DNA of 64,000 nucleotides from Acidimicrobiaceae bacterium (GCA_003133685.1 PKYQ01000028.1:120521-184520), one strand, 5' to 3'. Numbered from the stretch's first letter, positions 23,050 through 32,750 are shown. Notes: a model not told the origin generated them from the letters alone. Numbers and translations: made by a program.

Positions 23050-24594
23050 TTACCTGGTGAGGGTTTCTTTCTGAGAACCACTTTGCGCGAGCAGCGTGAG
23101 ACGTATTTTGTCGATCTTGCCTACTGACGTACGTGGAAGTTCTTCGATTACCCGGAACTCACTCGGCACTTTGTACGGCGCGAGACCCGAACGACAGTGA
23201 TCAGTTAATTGCACGATGTCCAAGCAGGTGTCGCGTTTGGCGACGACGAAGGCCACGCCCGTCTCGCCCCAGCGCGGATGCGAAATGGCGACGACCGCCG
23301 CGTCCTCGACGTCGACGTACGTTGCGAGAACCTGTTCGACCTCCGCCGGGTACACGTTCTCGCCTCCCGAGATATACATCTCTTTCGCCCGGCCGCAGAT
23401 CCGGTAATACCCTGCGTCGTCGCGCTCGGCCACGTCGCCCGTGCGCAGCCATTCGTCATCGAACGCGGCCGTCGTCGCCGCGGAATTATTCCAGTATCCG
23501 GGAAAGACGTTCGGACCCTTGACGTAAATCTCGCCACGACCTTCGCCGATGATGAGCGTGTCCGTGCGGTGGTCGTGCAGTGCGACCTCCACGTACGAGT
23601 ACGGCTTTCCCACCGACCCGAGATGTGACGTGGCGTCCTCGGGCGCGAGACAGAGAACGTTCGGTGATGCTTCGGTGAGTCCGTAACCTTGAACGACGTC
23701 GACGCCACGTGCCTGCCACGATTCGATGAGAGCGAGCGGCATCGACGCGCCACCGACGAGCACGCGCCGCAGACTCGAGAGATCGGCTTCTTCGAATCGC
23801 GGGTGCTGGGCCAGCATCAAGTACGTCGCGGGAACGCCCATCATCGTCGTGATGCGACGGCGTTCGATGATGTCGAGCACTCGCTCGGGTTCGAACGAAG
23901 GTTCAAGAACGACCGTTGCCCCCTTCCACCAGGCGAGAAGGGGTTGTACGTTCCATCCGCCCACGTGAAACTGGGGTAGCACTTGCAAGACGACGTCGTC
24001 GCCTCCCATCGGCGCGGCGAGGTCGAATCCGACGTTGGTCCAGAAGCAGTTCGCGTGCGTCAACACCACGCCTTTTGGTGTGCCCGTCGTCCCCGACGTA
24101 GCGATGATGAGCAGTCCGTCGTCGTCGTTCACGAGAGGCAGCTCATCGTCCGTTGCGACGGTTCCTAACTCAATCGAGAGCCGGGCGAGGTCAAGGGCCG
24201 GTGGCGCACTCGCCATCAAGTCCCGAGCGTGATCGACCTGAGGTCGGTGCGTTGGTGACGCGCAGACGAGGGCCGGTTCAAATGTTTCAAGTTGTGCGGC
24301 GATCTCGGGTGCCGTGAGGCGCCAGTTCAGTGGCGTCAGGATCAGACCGGCCTTCGCACAGGCGAAGAGTAACGCGACGTGCTCCGGACGGTTCTCGGTG
24401 AGGGTCGCCACGCGCTCACCGGGGGAGAGTCCGAAGTGAAGGAGTGCCCGAGCGAGTTGACTCGACGTCGCATCGAGTTCGCCGTAGGTTATCGTGCGAC
24501 CATCGAATTCAATGGCGCTTCGTCGTGGCGTCTGTCGCGCCCGGTCTTCGATCCATCGACCGATGACGTGCAGGTTCTCGGTGCCCTCGCTCAT
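23050..24594 (-). CDS. AMP-binding acyl-CoA synthetase (ANL superfamily)
   Basis: A 514-residue protein from the ATG at 24594, four bases after the TetR stop. The adenylation core motif IIATSGTTGTPKGVVLTH (about residue 162), VQGYGLTEASP (about 300), the WLRTGDVAERDDAGYYRICGR hinge and the C-terminal PRTSVGKIDK with its catalytic Lys are all present. It should activate a carboxylic acid to acyl-AMP and then acyl-CoA; overall it resembles medium/long-chain fatty acid or cyclohexanecarboxylate-type ligases. The co-transcribed TetR regulator suggests induction by the acid or its CoA ester. Confidence 0.92.
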   Translation of the reverse strand: MSEGTENLHVIGRWIEDRARQTPRRSAIEFDGRTITYGELDATSSQLARALLHFGLSPGERVATLTENRPEHVALLFACAKAGLILTPLNWRLTAPEIAAQLETFEPALVCASPTHRPQVDHARDLMASAPPALDLARLSIELGTVATDDELPLVNDDDGLLIIATSGTTGTPKGVVLTHANCFWTNVGFDLAAPMGGDDVVLQVLPQFHVGGWNVQPLLAWWKGATVVLEPSFEPERVLDIIERRRITTMMGVPATYLMLAQHPRFEEADLSSLRRVLVGGASMPLALIESWQARGVDVVQGYGLTEASPNVLCLAPEDATSHLGSVGKPYSYVEVALHDHRTDTLIIGEGRGEIYVKGPNVFPGYWNNSAATTAAFDDEWLRTGDVAERDDAGYYRICGRAKEMYISGGENVYPAEVEQVLATYVDVEDAAVVAISHPRWGETGVAFVVAKRDTCLDIVQLTDHCRSGLAPYKVPSEFRVIEELPRTSVGKIDKIRLTLLAQSGSQKETLTR

Positions 24595-24598
24595 TGGC

Positions 24599-25357
24599 CT
24601 AGTCCGCGTCAGTCGCAGTGTCGTCCCCCGTGGGGGACTCGTCATGACGTGTGGGCGAGACCGCCGTGCCTTCGTTATACGTGCCGCTTGTTTCGCCTCC
24701 GAGCATGCGTGCGATGATCACCATCATCTCGTCAAAGACCTCCGGAGGGACCGCCTTCGCCTCGTCCCAAATTATCCAACGAAGTCCGACGGACTCGCCG
24801 ATCGCCATCAACAACCACGCCAGGATCATCGGATCGCCGGGAGTGACGTCACCCGCGTCCATCGCCTCGCGCAACGGTGCGATATAGCCCTCCGCCACCT
24901 TCTCGTAGTGATTTCGCAGTGCACCGGGCGAAACGAATTCGGCTTGGCGAATCACCCGATAGAGCGCCGGGTGCTCCGTGGTGAAACGGAAAAACCCAGC
25001 AAAACCAAGGCGTTCGGCCTCCAAACGCGACGTCGCTCCGCGAGCCGCCTCGGACATGGCGTGGCGGACGCGGCGGTTGAGATCGGCGACGACCTCATCG
25101 AAGATCTCTTTCTTGCTGCGAAAATACACATAGAAAGTCCCCTGAGCGACACTGGCCGCTTCGGTGATCTTGACGATCGACGCGTCGTAGTAACCGTAGG
25201 TGTTGAACACTTCTTCGGCCGCGTCGACCAACTTGCGCCGGGTACGCGCTCCCTTGCCTTTGCTCGACTGTGTGACGGCACCCTTTGACTCGTCCCGGAC
25301 GAGGTCGGGCGGACCCGACGCCCCCGGTCGAACCGTGAAGTCACTCGCCACGGACAC
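24599..25357 (-). CDS. TetR-family transcriptional regulator
   Basis: A 252-residue protein. The N-terminal helix-turn-helix is typical (RRKLVDAAEEVFNTYGYYDASIVKITEAASVAQGTFYVYFRSKKEIF, about residues 40-86). The ligand-binding domain resembles fatty acid-type TetR regulators (FRFTTEHPALYRVIRQAEF). A disordered acidic tail ends the protein. It heads an operon with the acyl-CoA synthetase and is divergent from the beta-lactamase-fold gene. A palindromic ACTTACT-TTG-AGTGAGT lies 39 bases upstream. Confidence 0.92.
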   Translation of the reverse strand: MSVASDFTVRPGASGPPDLVRDESKGAVTQSSKGKGARTRRKLVDAAEEVFNTYGYYDASIVKITEAASVAQGTFYVYFRSKKEIFDEVVADLNRRVRHAMSEAARGATSRLEAERLGFAGFFRFTTEHPALYRVIRQAEFVSPGALRNHYEKVAEGYIAPLREAMDAGDVTPGDPMILAWLLMAIGESVGLRWIIWDEAKAVPPEVFDEMMVIIARMLGGETSGTYNEGTAVSPTRHDESPTGDDTATDAD

Positions 25358-25395
25358 CCCCGAGAGTCACTACGTGCACATCGCGTACTCTATCG

Positions 25396-25412
25396 ACTTA
25401 CTTTGAGTGAGT
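25396..25412. promoter_or_regulatory. Candidate TetR operator
   Basis: ACTTACT and AGTGAGT, six of seven bases complementary, flank TTG between the divergent TetR and hydrolase genes. TetR proteins bind such short palindromes. The rest of 25358-25672 shows no gene. Confidence 0.4.
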
Positions 25413-25672
25413 GGCCGGAGGACTTCTACACGATTCCCGTGACCGGCGAATGGCATCGAAAGAACGGCGTCGTTGACCATGACACACGTCACGCACCCCT
25501 CTTTAGCAGCGGTCCCAACCGGACGTCGCGACGTCACGTCGCTGTTGCGGATGACCCTCGCGTCGGTCGGTGAGTTTCGCGTCGCGGCGAAAAAAACTCC
25601 TTCGCGAGTTATACGAGTCGCTATTGTCTGGAACACTTCACTGCGAACGTGAAACGGAATTTTGGAGACGCG

Positions 25673-26794
25673 ATGTCGACTGTTCAGGGTTACACCACCG
25701 ATAACTTTGCTTCGTTGCGTGACGTCCTTGAACGACAACTCGCCAATGGTGAAGACGTGGGCGCGTCGATCGCCGTCATGCTGCGAGGTGAACTGGTCGC
25801 GGACATTTGGGGCGGGTACACGGACGAGACGAAGACCCGGCCCTGGCAACGCGACACGATAGTGAACGTCTGGTCCGTGACGAAAACGATGACATTCCTC
25901 GTCGCGTTGATGCTGAGTGACCGTGGTGAACTCGACTTCGATGCTCCGGTGGCCAAGTACTGGCCGGAATTTGCCCAGGGGGGCAAGGAATCGATCGAGG
26001 TGCGCCACGTCATGGGTCACACCTCGGGACTCGCCGGTTTTGACGTCGCGTTGCAGCCCGAAGACCTCGCCGACTGGGATCTCTGCGCGGGCGCCCTCGC
26101 GGCGCAAGCTCCGTGGTGGGAGTCGCGCACGACGCCGGGCTATCACCTCGTGACGCAGGGATACCTCATCGGCGAACTGGTACGTCGCATCACGGGTACG
26201 TCATTCGCGCAGTTCTTCAAGTCTGAGGTGAGCGACGTTCTCGACGCTGACTTTCACGTTGGTCTACCGGAATCGGAAGAGTCTCGCGTGAGTTTTGTGA
26301 TCCCGGGCGACGGGAACGTCGTCGACGGATTGGATCCGACGTCGATCGCGTATCGCTCGTGGATGTCACCGCCGATCGACTTCACGTGGCCGAGACAGCG
26401 GTGGTGGCGTGCAGCGGAGATCCCCGCGTCGAACGGACACGGCAACGCACGTTCGGTCGCGTTGATCCAGTCGGTGGTCGCGAATAACGGCGAGTTCAAC
26501 GGGACGAGATTCTTCTCTGAGAAGACCGGTGCGCGAATCTTCGAAACCCAAGCACACGACGTCGACCTGGTGCTCGGGATTGAAGTGAATTTTGGAATGG
26601 GCTACGGCCTGGCGAGCAGCGTGACGCCACTCGGTCCTCGAGGTTGTTTCTGGGCCGGGCTCGGTTCATTGGTACTGATGGATCAGGATCTCGGCATCAC
26701 GATTGCCTATACGCCGAACAAGATGCAGTTCGTCCCGGGCAGCACACGAGGTGCCAACATCGCGCGCGCCGCTGTCGAGGCCGCTCTGCGCTAG
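25673..26794 (+). CDS. Serine hydrolase, class C beta-lactamase/esterase fold
   Basis: A 373-residue protein from the ATG at 25673 with GGAG six bases upstream (a GTG at 25649 is in frame). The catalytic SxxK is present as WSVTKTMTF (about residue 72), and a Tyr in PGYHLVTQGYLIGELV (about 161) fits the YxS/N-type motif region. No signal peptide is seen, favouring an intracellular esterase of the EstB/beta-lactamase family over a periplasmic beta-lactamase. The substrate is unknown. It is divergent from the TetR gene and may share its control. Confidence 0.88.
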   Translation: MSTVQGYTTDNFASLRDVLERQLANGEDVGASIAVMLRGELVADIWGGYTDETKTRPWQRDTIVNVWSVTKTMTFLVALMLSDRGELDFDAPVAKYWPEFAQGGKESIEVRHVMGHTSGLAGFDVALQPEDLADWDLCAGALAAQAPWWESRTTPGYHLVTQGYLIGELVRRITGTSFAQFFKSEVSDVLDADFHVGLPESEESRVSFVIPGDGNVVDGLDPTSIAYRSWMSPPIDFTWPRQRWWRAAEIPASNGHGNARSVALIQSVVANNGEFNGTRFFSEKTGARIFETQAHDVDLVLGIEVNFGMGYGLASSVTPLGPRGCFWAGLGSLVLMDQDLGITIAYTPNKMQFVPGSTRGANIARAAVEAALR

Positions 26795-27010
26795 ATGTTC
26801 CGGGTGGTCCGACGACCGGTGCTGGCCGGCTCAGGATTTACTCCGTCGATCGTGTCAGTGCGTTCAATCGAATTTGACCTGGTAATTGGTTTCGGTGGGC
26901 GTCCACGCGTCACCGGCAAAATATGAGAGGTGATTCACTTGACATTCTTGCGTAACTCTGCTTGAATTTCGCTCACGCGGTCAAGGGGGCGGCGCGTTTC
27001 AAGGGGGGAA

Positions 27011-28228
27011 ATGAAAAGAATCTTTCGATTGACGTCGGTCACCATGTCGATTGCCATGGTTGCTCTCGGCTTGAGCGTCAGCTCGTCACAGCTGTCAGGC
27101 GCGGCCGCCGCCAAGGCCAAGCCCGCCATCAAGGTGGGAATGATCTTGGAGCAGACGGGCATCTACTCGGCGTATGAGACGGAGTGGCGCCAGGGCTTCA
27201 ACATCGGTCTGAAGTACGCGACCAACGGCACCGACAAAGTGAACGGTCAGAAGCTCAACATCAACTGGGACGACGACGCCGACAATCCGACGACGGCCGT
27301 TTCGGACTTCAAGGCGTACGTGGGTGCCGGCTACAAGATCATCGGCGGTACCGGTGACTCGAGCATCGCTGACGAACTCGCACCCCTGGCGGCACAGAAC
27401 AAAGTTCTGTACATCTCGGGCGCGGCCGCGGACGACGCCGTCACTGGTGTCAACCGTTACACGTTCCGTTCCGGTCGCCAGACCTACCAGGACGTGCAGA
27501 CCGCGAAGTCCTACGTGCAGGCGCTCGGTACTGGCAAGACCATCCTCGTGCTCGGTCAAGACTTCGCCTTCGGCCAGTCCTACGTCACCGACGCCGCGAA
27601 CGCGTTCAAGAGTCTCGGCGACACCGTGGATAGTCTTCTCGTTCCCCTGACGACGACCGACTTCACGTCGACGGCCTTGCAAGTGCAACAGGACCACCCG
27701 GACATCATCTTTCTCGCGTGGGCCGGTACGACCGGGGCGCCGCTCATGCAGGCGCTTCAGCAAGAGGGCGCCCTAACCACCGCGCACGTCGTCACGGGTC
27801 TCGCGAATATTGTGACGTACCCGTTCTACGGCACGATCGGCACTTCGTTCAACTACTTGTCGCTCTACGTGTCAGCCGGTTCGACGAACAAGCTCAACGA
27901 CTATCTCATCAAGGCGATGGAACAGAAGTACCACCAGCAGCCCGACCTGTTCACGCCGGACGGATTCGTATGGGCGCAGATGTTGGTGCGCGCCATTCAG
28001 ACCGGCGACGGGACGAACGTGAACAAGATGATCAGTGGACTCGCGGGATGGAGTTTCCTCGCCCCGAAAGGCGAGCAGACCATTCGCGCGTCGGACCACG
28101 CCATGCTGCAGCCGATGTACCAGGTGAGTTTGGTCTCGACGATCAACGGTGGCTACAAGCCAGTCGTGCTGCGCACCCTAAGTGCCTCGGCGACAGCTCC
28201 TCCGGTCACGGCGCACTTCAGCAAATAG
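27011..28228 (+). CDS. livK: Branched-chain amino acid-type ABC transporter substrate-binding protein
   Basis: A 405-residue exported receptor. The strong GGGGGG site precedes the ATG; the signal peptide runs to about residue 34 (AAAAKA). The periplasmic-binding-protein type 1 fold is visible: IKVGMILEQTGIYSAYETEWRQGFNIGL, the Asp-rich DDDADNPTTAVSDFKAYV and ILVLGQDFAFGQSYV. It first captures the ligand for the downstream LivG-F-H-M importer, all on the same strand with four-base overlaps. Ligands of this family range from Leu/Ile/Val to amides, urea and aromatic acids; with acyl-CoA ligase and hydroxybutyrate dehydrogenase nearby, a carboxylic acid is possible. Confidence 0.92.
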   Translation: MKRIFRLTSVTMSIAMVALGLSVSSSQLSGAAAAKAKPAIKVGMILEQTGIYSAYETEWRQGFNIGLKYATNGTDKVNGQKLNINWDDDADNPTTAVSDFKAYVGAGYKIIGGTGDSSIADELAPLAAQNKVLYISGAAADDAVTGVNRYTFRSGRQTYQDVQTAKSYVQALGTGKTILVLGQDFAFGQSYVTDAANAFKSLGDTVDSLLVPLTTTDFTSTALQVQQDHPDIIFLAWAGTTGAPLMQALQQEGALTTAHVVTGLANIVTYPFYGTIGTSFNYLSLYVSAGSTNKLNDYLIKAMEQKYHQQPDLFTPDGFVWAQMLVRAIQTGDGTNVNKMISGLAGWSFLAPKGEQTIRASDHAMLQPMYQVSLVSTINGGYKPVVLRTLSASATAPPVTAHFSK

Positions 28229-28243
28229 TTAAAGTTTTCCCCA

Positions 28244-29014
28244 ATGACAGATAGTTCCGGTCCCAGGTCCTTCGCGTTACACGTGAGGGACCTGGGATTT
28301 CGGGTCGGGGGAGCGGACATCCTGTCCGAAATCGATCTCGAGATCGAAGAGGGAAGCTTCCTCGGCATCATCGGGCCCAACGGCGCGGGGAAGACAACGT
28401 TCCTTAACCTCATGAGTGGTTTGCTCAAGCCGACCTCGGGCACTGTTGAACTCTTCGGGCGCGATTTGGCGAGCGTGAGTACCTCGGGTCGGGCTCGACT
28501 GGGCGTGGGCCGCACGTTTCAAACCTCAAGTTTGTTCAACTCGCTCAGTGTGCTCGAGAACGCCCGAATCTCCGCGCAAGCCCGCCTCGGCGGCAACATG
28601 AAGTTGTGGCGACGGCCTCGTGCGGGCGATGAGGCGACCGCCGCCGCCGAGTCGGCCCTCGAGGAGGTTGGTCTCTCGGGCCTTGCACATCAGATCACCG
28701 GAGCGCTCAGTCACGGCGACAAGCGCAAGCTCGAATTGGCGATCCTACTGGCCGCGCAGGCGCGGGTCCTTTTGCTCGATGAGCCCATGGCCGGCGTCAA
28801 CACCGAAGACGTGCCGCTGCTGACGGCACTCATTGACCGACTGCACTCCGAGGGGCGCACCGTGTTGATGGTGGAACACCACATGGCGGTCATTGTCGGT
28901 CTCGCCCAGAAGGTCGCCGTGCTCGATTTTGGACGACTGCTCGCGTGCGGCGAACCGGAAGAGGTCATGGCCAACGAGACCGTACAAGCGGCGTACCTCG
29001 GCGAGCCATTGTGA
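28244..29014 (+). CDS. livG: Branched-chain amino acid-type ABC transporter ATP-binding protein LivG
   Basis: A 256-residue ATPase. Walker A is GPNGAGKTT (about residue 43), the signature is LSHGDKRKLELA (about 152), Walker B VLLLDEPMAG follows, with switch His in VEHHMAVI. The Q-loop region (VGRTFQTSSLF) is typical of LivG. It powers uptake together with LivF at the cytoplasmic face. Only 15 bases separate it from livK, and its stop overlaps the livF GTG. Confidence 0.94.
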   Translation: MTDSSGPRSFALHVRDLGFRVGGADILSEIDLEIEEGSFLGIIGPNGAGKTTFLNLMSGLLKPTSGTVELFGRDLASVSTSGRARLGVGRTFQTSSLFNSLSVLENARISAQARLGGNMKLWRRPRAGDEATAAAESALEEVGLSGLAHQITGALSHGDKRKLELAILLAAQARVLLLDEPMAGVNTEDVPLLTALIDRLHSEGRTVLMVEHHMAVIVGLAQKVAVLDFGRLLACGEPEEVMANETVQAAYLGEPL

Positions 29015-29709
29015 CCAACGCCGTTGAGATTTCGGACCTGCACGTCACCATCGCCGGTTCGCACGTCCTTCAGGGCGTCAGTTTCAGCGTGCCCACGGGT
29101 GGCGTCACGGCACTCCTCGGACGTAACGGCGTCGGCAAGACGACGACCTTACGGGCGATCCTGGGCCTCGTTGCGAGTAGCGGCCGAATACAGGTTCTCG
29201 GCGACGAGGTGGCGGGTTGGCCGACGCACCGCATCGTACGCCTCGGGATTGGCTACGTGCCAGAAGACCGTGACGTCTTTTCCGCTCTGACCGTGGAGCA
29301 GAATCTCCGCCTCGCTGAGAGTGGATCCGGCGCGAAGTACGACGAGGTCTTCTCGCTCTTTCCCGAGTTGCAACAGCGCGGTCGCCAGCGAGCCGGCACC
29401 CTCTCGGGCGGTCAACAGCAGATGCTCTCGATCGCGAGGGCGCTTTTGAACAATCGGCCCTTGCTGCTCATCGACGAGCCCTCCAAGGGACTCGCCCCGA
29501 AGATCGTGAGTGAATTTGCCGGCGTCCTTGAACGTGCGGCGCAACACTCGACGGTGCTGCTCGTCGAGCAGAACTTGAGCGTCGTCAAACGTCTCGCCCA
29601 GCGCATTGTCGTGCTCGACCACGGCGAGGTCGTGCACCACGGCGAGGTCACCGACCTCGACGACCCGACGCTCGTGCGACAGCTTCTTGGGGTGGCGGGG
29701 GCCGCGTGA
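29011..29709 (+). CDS. livF: Branched-chain amino acid-type ABC transporter ATP-binding protein LivF
   Basis: A 232-residue ATPase starting at the GTG in the GTGA overlap with livG. Walker A GRNGVGKTT, signature LSGGQQQMLSIARALL, Walker B LLLIDEPSKGLAPK and VEQNLSVV with an Asn-containing switch region are all typical of LivF. The PEDRDVFSALTVEQNL segment is the usual Q-loop follow-on. It pairs with LivG to form the ATPase dimer. Confidence 0.94.
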   Translation: MTNAVEISDLHVTIAGSHVLQGVSFSVPTGGVTALLGRNGVGKTTTLRAILGLVASSGRIQVLGDEVAGWPTHRIVRLGIGYVPEDRDVFSALTVEQNLRLAESGSGAKYDEVFSLFPELQQRGRQRAGTLSGGQQQMLSIARALLNNRPLLLIDEPSKGLAPKIVSEFAGVLERAAQHSTVLLVEQNLSVVKRLAQRIVVLDHGEVVHHGEVTDLDDPTLVRQLLGVAGAA

Positions 29710-30611
29710 ACATTTTTCTCGTCCTCACTTTCAGCGGCGTGGCGCTCGGGGCTATCTACTTCCTTGCGGCGTCGGGCCTTTCTCTGATCTACGGACTAAT
29801 GGACGTCCTTAATTTCGCTCACGGCCTCTTCATGACACTGGGCGCCTACGCGGGATACGAGATCGCGACGCGCCTCCCGACGTCGCTGGGCGCGCCGACG
29901 TTGGTGATCTTGGCGATCATCGGCGCCACCCTCTTCGGCGGTCTGGCGGCCGGCGTCACCGAGCTGATTCTCATTCGACCGCTCTACGGCAAACCAATCA
30001 GTCAGATCCTGATCACGATCGGCCTGGACCTCGCGGTGGTCGGCCTTCTCATGGGGGGCTTCGGAAGTACGGCCCTGCAGATCCCCGTGCCGCTCTGGCT
30101 GGTCGAGCCCACGCACCTCGGGGGACTCTTTTTGCCCAACGCGAACTTTCTCGCGATCGGCGCCGGCGTCATCGTCTTGATCGGGCTGGAGCTGTTCCTC
30201 GCGCTCACCAGATACGGCATCATCATTCGCGCCGGCGTGGAGAATCGAGAAATGGTGCGCGCGCTCGGGATCGACGTCGGCCGAGCGTTCACCCTCGTCT
30301 TCGTCATTGGTGGGGCCATGGCCGGACTCGGGGGCATCCTTTACACCATTGTCTTCAGTGGCGACCTCGTCTCGCCCAACCAAGGCGACAGCCTCTTGAT
30401 ATTTGCCTTCATCGTCGTCGTCATCGGAGGACTGGGTTCGATCCGTGGTTCGGCGGTGGCGGCGCTCACCGTGGGGCTCTTGCAGCAGTACACGTCCTTC
30501 TATATAGGTGGCCACAGTGGCTGGGCCCAGATCGGTGATCTCTCGACGGTGTTGTTGTTGGCCGTGGTCTTGGAGTTACGGCCCCGTGGCCTGTTCGGGA
30601 GAGTCGCGTGA
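29706..30611 (+). CDS. livH: Branched-chain amino acid-type ABC transporter permease LivH
   Basis: A 301-residue membrane protein with about eight hydrophobic helices. The start region GAIYFLAASGLSLIYGLMDVLNFAHG is the LivH signature (LIYGxxxxxNFAHG). The coupling-helix segment includes IIRAGVENREMVRALGIDV. It forms one half of the membrane channel with LivM. GTG start overlaps livF by four bases. Confidence 0.94.
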   Translation: MNIFLVLTFSGVALGAIYFLAASGLSLIYGLMDVLNFAHGLFMTLGAYAGYEIATRLPTSLGAPTLVILAIIGATLFGGLAAGVTELILIRPLYGKPISQILITIGLDLAVVGLLMGGFGSTALQIPVPLWLVEPTHLGGLFLPNANFLAIGAGVIVLIGLELFLALTRYGIIIRAGVENREMVRALGIDVGRAFTLVFVIGGAMAGLGGILYTIVFSGDLVSPNQGDSLLIFAFIVVVIGGLGSIRGSAVAALTVGLLQQYTSFYIGGHSGWAQIGDLSTVLLLAVVLELRPRGLFGRVA

Positions 30612-31693
30612 GGCGGCCCTCACCTCGAGCGGGCCTCGTCGTGGGTGCCGTATTCCTCGGGCTCTTCATCGTGCTGCCCTTCATCGGACTACACGTGCCC
30701 TGGGTGCTCCCGGGCACGCTGGACATCGTGAACTCCACGGGAACCCTCGAGGTGCTGGCGCTGTGCTTCATGTTCGCGGGTATCGCCGTTGGTTACGACA
30801 TGATGTTTGGCTATACCGGCCTCATGTCGCTGGGCCCCGTCCTCTATTTCGCGGTCGGAACCTACGTCTTCGACATCGCCCTGACCCATTGGGAGTGGCC
30901 GCTCTTCCCGTCACTGTTGCTGACGTTTGGCGTCTCTCTGATACTCGCGGTCGTGCTCGGCGCGATCGCCCTGCGAGTGCACGGCATCGCCTTCGCCATG
31001 GTGACCCTCGCCTTCGCCCAGGCGTTCTATTTCTTAGTGGAGAGCAATCCACACAACCTGACCGGCGGCGATACGGGACTCTCCCTCTCCTACACTCGAT
31101 TGCCCTCGATCCTCTCGGGGGCCGTGTCGAACACGCGAAACCTCTACTGGATTGCCCTCGCGTTCCTCGTCGTTGCGTACCTGATCGTCTGGCTGGTCAC
31201 CGAGTCGGTCACCGGACACGTCTTCGTCGCCATTCGAGAGAACGAGCTCCGGCTCGACGTACTCGGCGTGCGTCCCTATCGCTTCAAGATGGTCTCCTTC
31301 GTCGTCTCCTCGCTGATAGCGACCGGGGGAGGAATCGTCTACATCCTGGTGATCGGCACGGCCGTACCGAGCGTCGTGGCCTCGACGACGGTGACCCTTT
31401 CGATCCTCATCATGGTGGTCCTCGGCGGCGCCGGCACCCGCTGGGGCGCGGTCGTCGGCGCCGTAGTCTACATCTATCTTCAGCAGTACCTCGATAAGGT
31501 GGGTGCCGAACCGTCGTTCACCCGTCTTCCGGCGGTGCTGCGAGTGCCACTTTCGGAGCCACAGTTTCTGCTCGGGGCCCTATTCGTCTTATTCGTTTTC
31601 TTCGCTCCGGGGGGCATCGCCAGCCTCGTCCTTCGCCGCCGGCTGAACCGGGCTTCCGCGGCCACACTTTTATCAGTATTCAAAAAGTCTTGA
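30608..31693 (+). CDS. livM: Branched-chain amino acid-type ABC transporter permease LivM
   Basis: A 361-residue membrane protein with about nine to ten helices. FGYTGLMSLGPVLYFAVGTY and the coupling motif AIRENELRLDVLGVRPYRFK identify LivM. A Pro/Gly-rich LGGAGTRWGAVVGA segment is typical. GTG start overlaps livH by four bases; it ends the transporter operon, with the SDR gene 69 bases downstream possibly in the same transcript. Confidence 0.94.
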   Translation: MRRPSPRAGLVVGAVFLGLFIVLPFIGLHVPWVLPGTLDIVNSTGTLEVLALCFMFAGIAVGYDMMFGYTGLMSLGPVLYFAVGTYVFDIALTHWEWPLFPSLLLTFGVSLILAVVLGAIALRVHGIAFAMVTLAFAQAFYFLVESNPHNLTGGDTGLSLSYTRLPSILSGAVSNTRNLYWIALAFLVVAYLIVWLVTESVTGHVFVAIRENELRLDVLGVRPYRFKMVSFVVSSLIATGGGIVYILVIGTAVPSVVASTTVTLSILIMVVLGGAGTRWGAVVGAVVYIYLQQYLDKVGAEPSFTRLPAVLRVPLSEPQFLLGALFVLFVFFAPGGIASLVLRRRLNRASAATLLSVFKKS

Positions 31694-31761
31694 ACGCTCG
31701 TGATTTCTACCAAGATTGATTTCGGGTCGGCGTTCGCAGGGTCGAGAAAGGGAGGTGGCGA

Positions 31762-32547
31762 ATGGTGCTGCAAGGAAAAGTAGCTCTCGTCACGGGCTCG
31801 ACGAGCGGCATCGGGTTGGGCATTGCCCGCTCTCTCGCCGGTGCCGGGGCCTCGATCATGATGAACGGATTCGGCGACGCGGACGATATCGAAACGTTGC
31901 GTGCACAACTCGCTGAGGAGTTTGGTGTGAGCGTGGCATTCGACGGTGCCGATCTATCGCGTCGCGACGAGGTGAGCCGACTCGTCGCCGAGACGATTGA
32001 CGTCCTCGGCGGTGTCGACGTGCTCGTCAACAACGCCGGCATTCAATTCGTCGCGCCGATCGAGGAGTTTCCCGAAGATCGATGGGAAGCGATCATCGGG
32101 CTTAATCTCTCAGCCGCCTTCTATTCGATGAAGGCCGCAATTCCCGCGATGAAGGCCAAGGGTTGGGGCCGCATCATCAACGTCGCCTCCGCGCACGGAC
32201 TCGTGGCGAGCGCGAACAAGGTCGCCTATGTCGCGGCCAAGCACGGCCTTGTCGGCGCCACGAAAGTGGCAGCTCTCGAACTGGCCAATCAGGGTGTCAC
32301 CGTCAATGCAATCTGCCCCGGTTGGGTTCTCACGCCGCTAGTCGAGCGCCAGTTGCTTGATCGAGCTGAGCAGTCGGGGACCGCGGTGGAAGTCGAGATG
32401 GAGCGACTGCTGAGCGAAAAGCAGCCAATGTCGAAGTTCACGACACCGGAATCGATCGGTGCCATGGCCGTATTTCTGTGTAGCGATGAAGCAGAGACGA
32501 TTACGGGCGCGGCGCTTTCCATTGACGGAGGGTGGACTGCGCAGTAG
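31762..32547 (+). CDS. SDR family dehydrogenase, 3-hydroxybutyrate dehydrogenase-like
   Basis: A 261-residue Rossmann enzyme. The cofactor loop TGSTSGIGLGIA (about residue 12), NNAGIQFVAPIEEFP, and the catalytic Ser-Tyr-Lys in INVASAHGLVASANKVAYVAAKHG match D-3-hydroxybutyrate dehydrogenases, including the typical QFVxPIExFP and AICPGWVLTPLVE stretches. It would interconvert (R)-3-hydroxybutyrate and acetoacetate with NAD+, in ketone body or PHB turnover. A GGGAGG site precedes the ATG. It follows the liv operon, suggesting carboxylate catabolism. Confidence 0.88.
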   Translation: MVLQGKVALVTGSTSGIGLGIARSLAGAGASIMMNGFGDADDIETLRAQLAEEFGVSVAFDGADLSRRDEVSRLVAETIDVLGGVDVLVNNAGIQFVAPIEEFPEDRWEAIIGLNLSAAFYSMKAAIPAMKAKGWGRIINVASAHGLVASANKVAYVAAKHGLVGATKVAALELANQGVTVNAICPGWVLTPLVERQLLDRAEQSGTAVEVEMERLLSEKQPMSKFTTPESIGAMAVFLCSDEAETITGAALSIDGGWTAQ

Positions 32548-32552
32548 GCGAT

Positions 32553-32584
32553 GACGGCGACATATATAGACGGCGACATATATA
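32553..32584 (+). repeat. Perfect 16-base tandem duplication
   Basis: GACGGCGACATATATA occurs twice head to tail immediately after the dehydrogenase stop codon. The second copy runs into the terminator-like palindrome. Confidence 0.7.
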
Positions 32585-32598
32585 TATGTGTATTTTTT
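32576..32598 (+). terminator. AT-rich palindrome plus T-tract
   Basis: The palindrome ACATATATATATGT is followed by GTA and six Ts. It could terminate the liv/SDR transcript, although the stem has few G-C pairs. Confidence 0.45.
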
Positions 32599-32750
32599 AA
32601 CGACGATGCGCTCGATTCGACGACTCGAACTGCCACTCCGGATGCGCACTCTCAATTTGACGAACTCGTTGAGCGAACAAGAGAAGATTTACCTAACCTT
32701 CGCCGTCGCTAAAGGGGAGGTAATGAACGCGATATTCGACGCGAGGGAGT

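Noticed and set aside
25370..26146. A 258-codon minus-strand frame opposite the serine hydrolase
   Set aside because: Arg-rich composition and full overlap with the SxxK hydrolase show it is a shadow.
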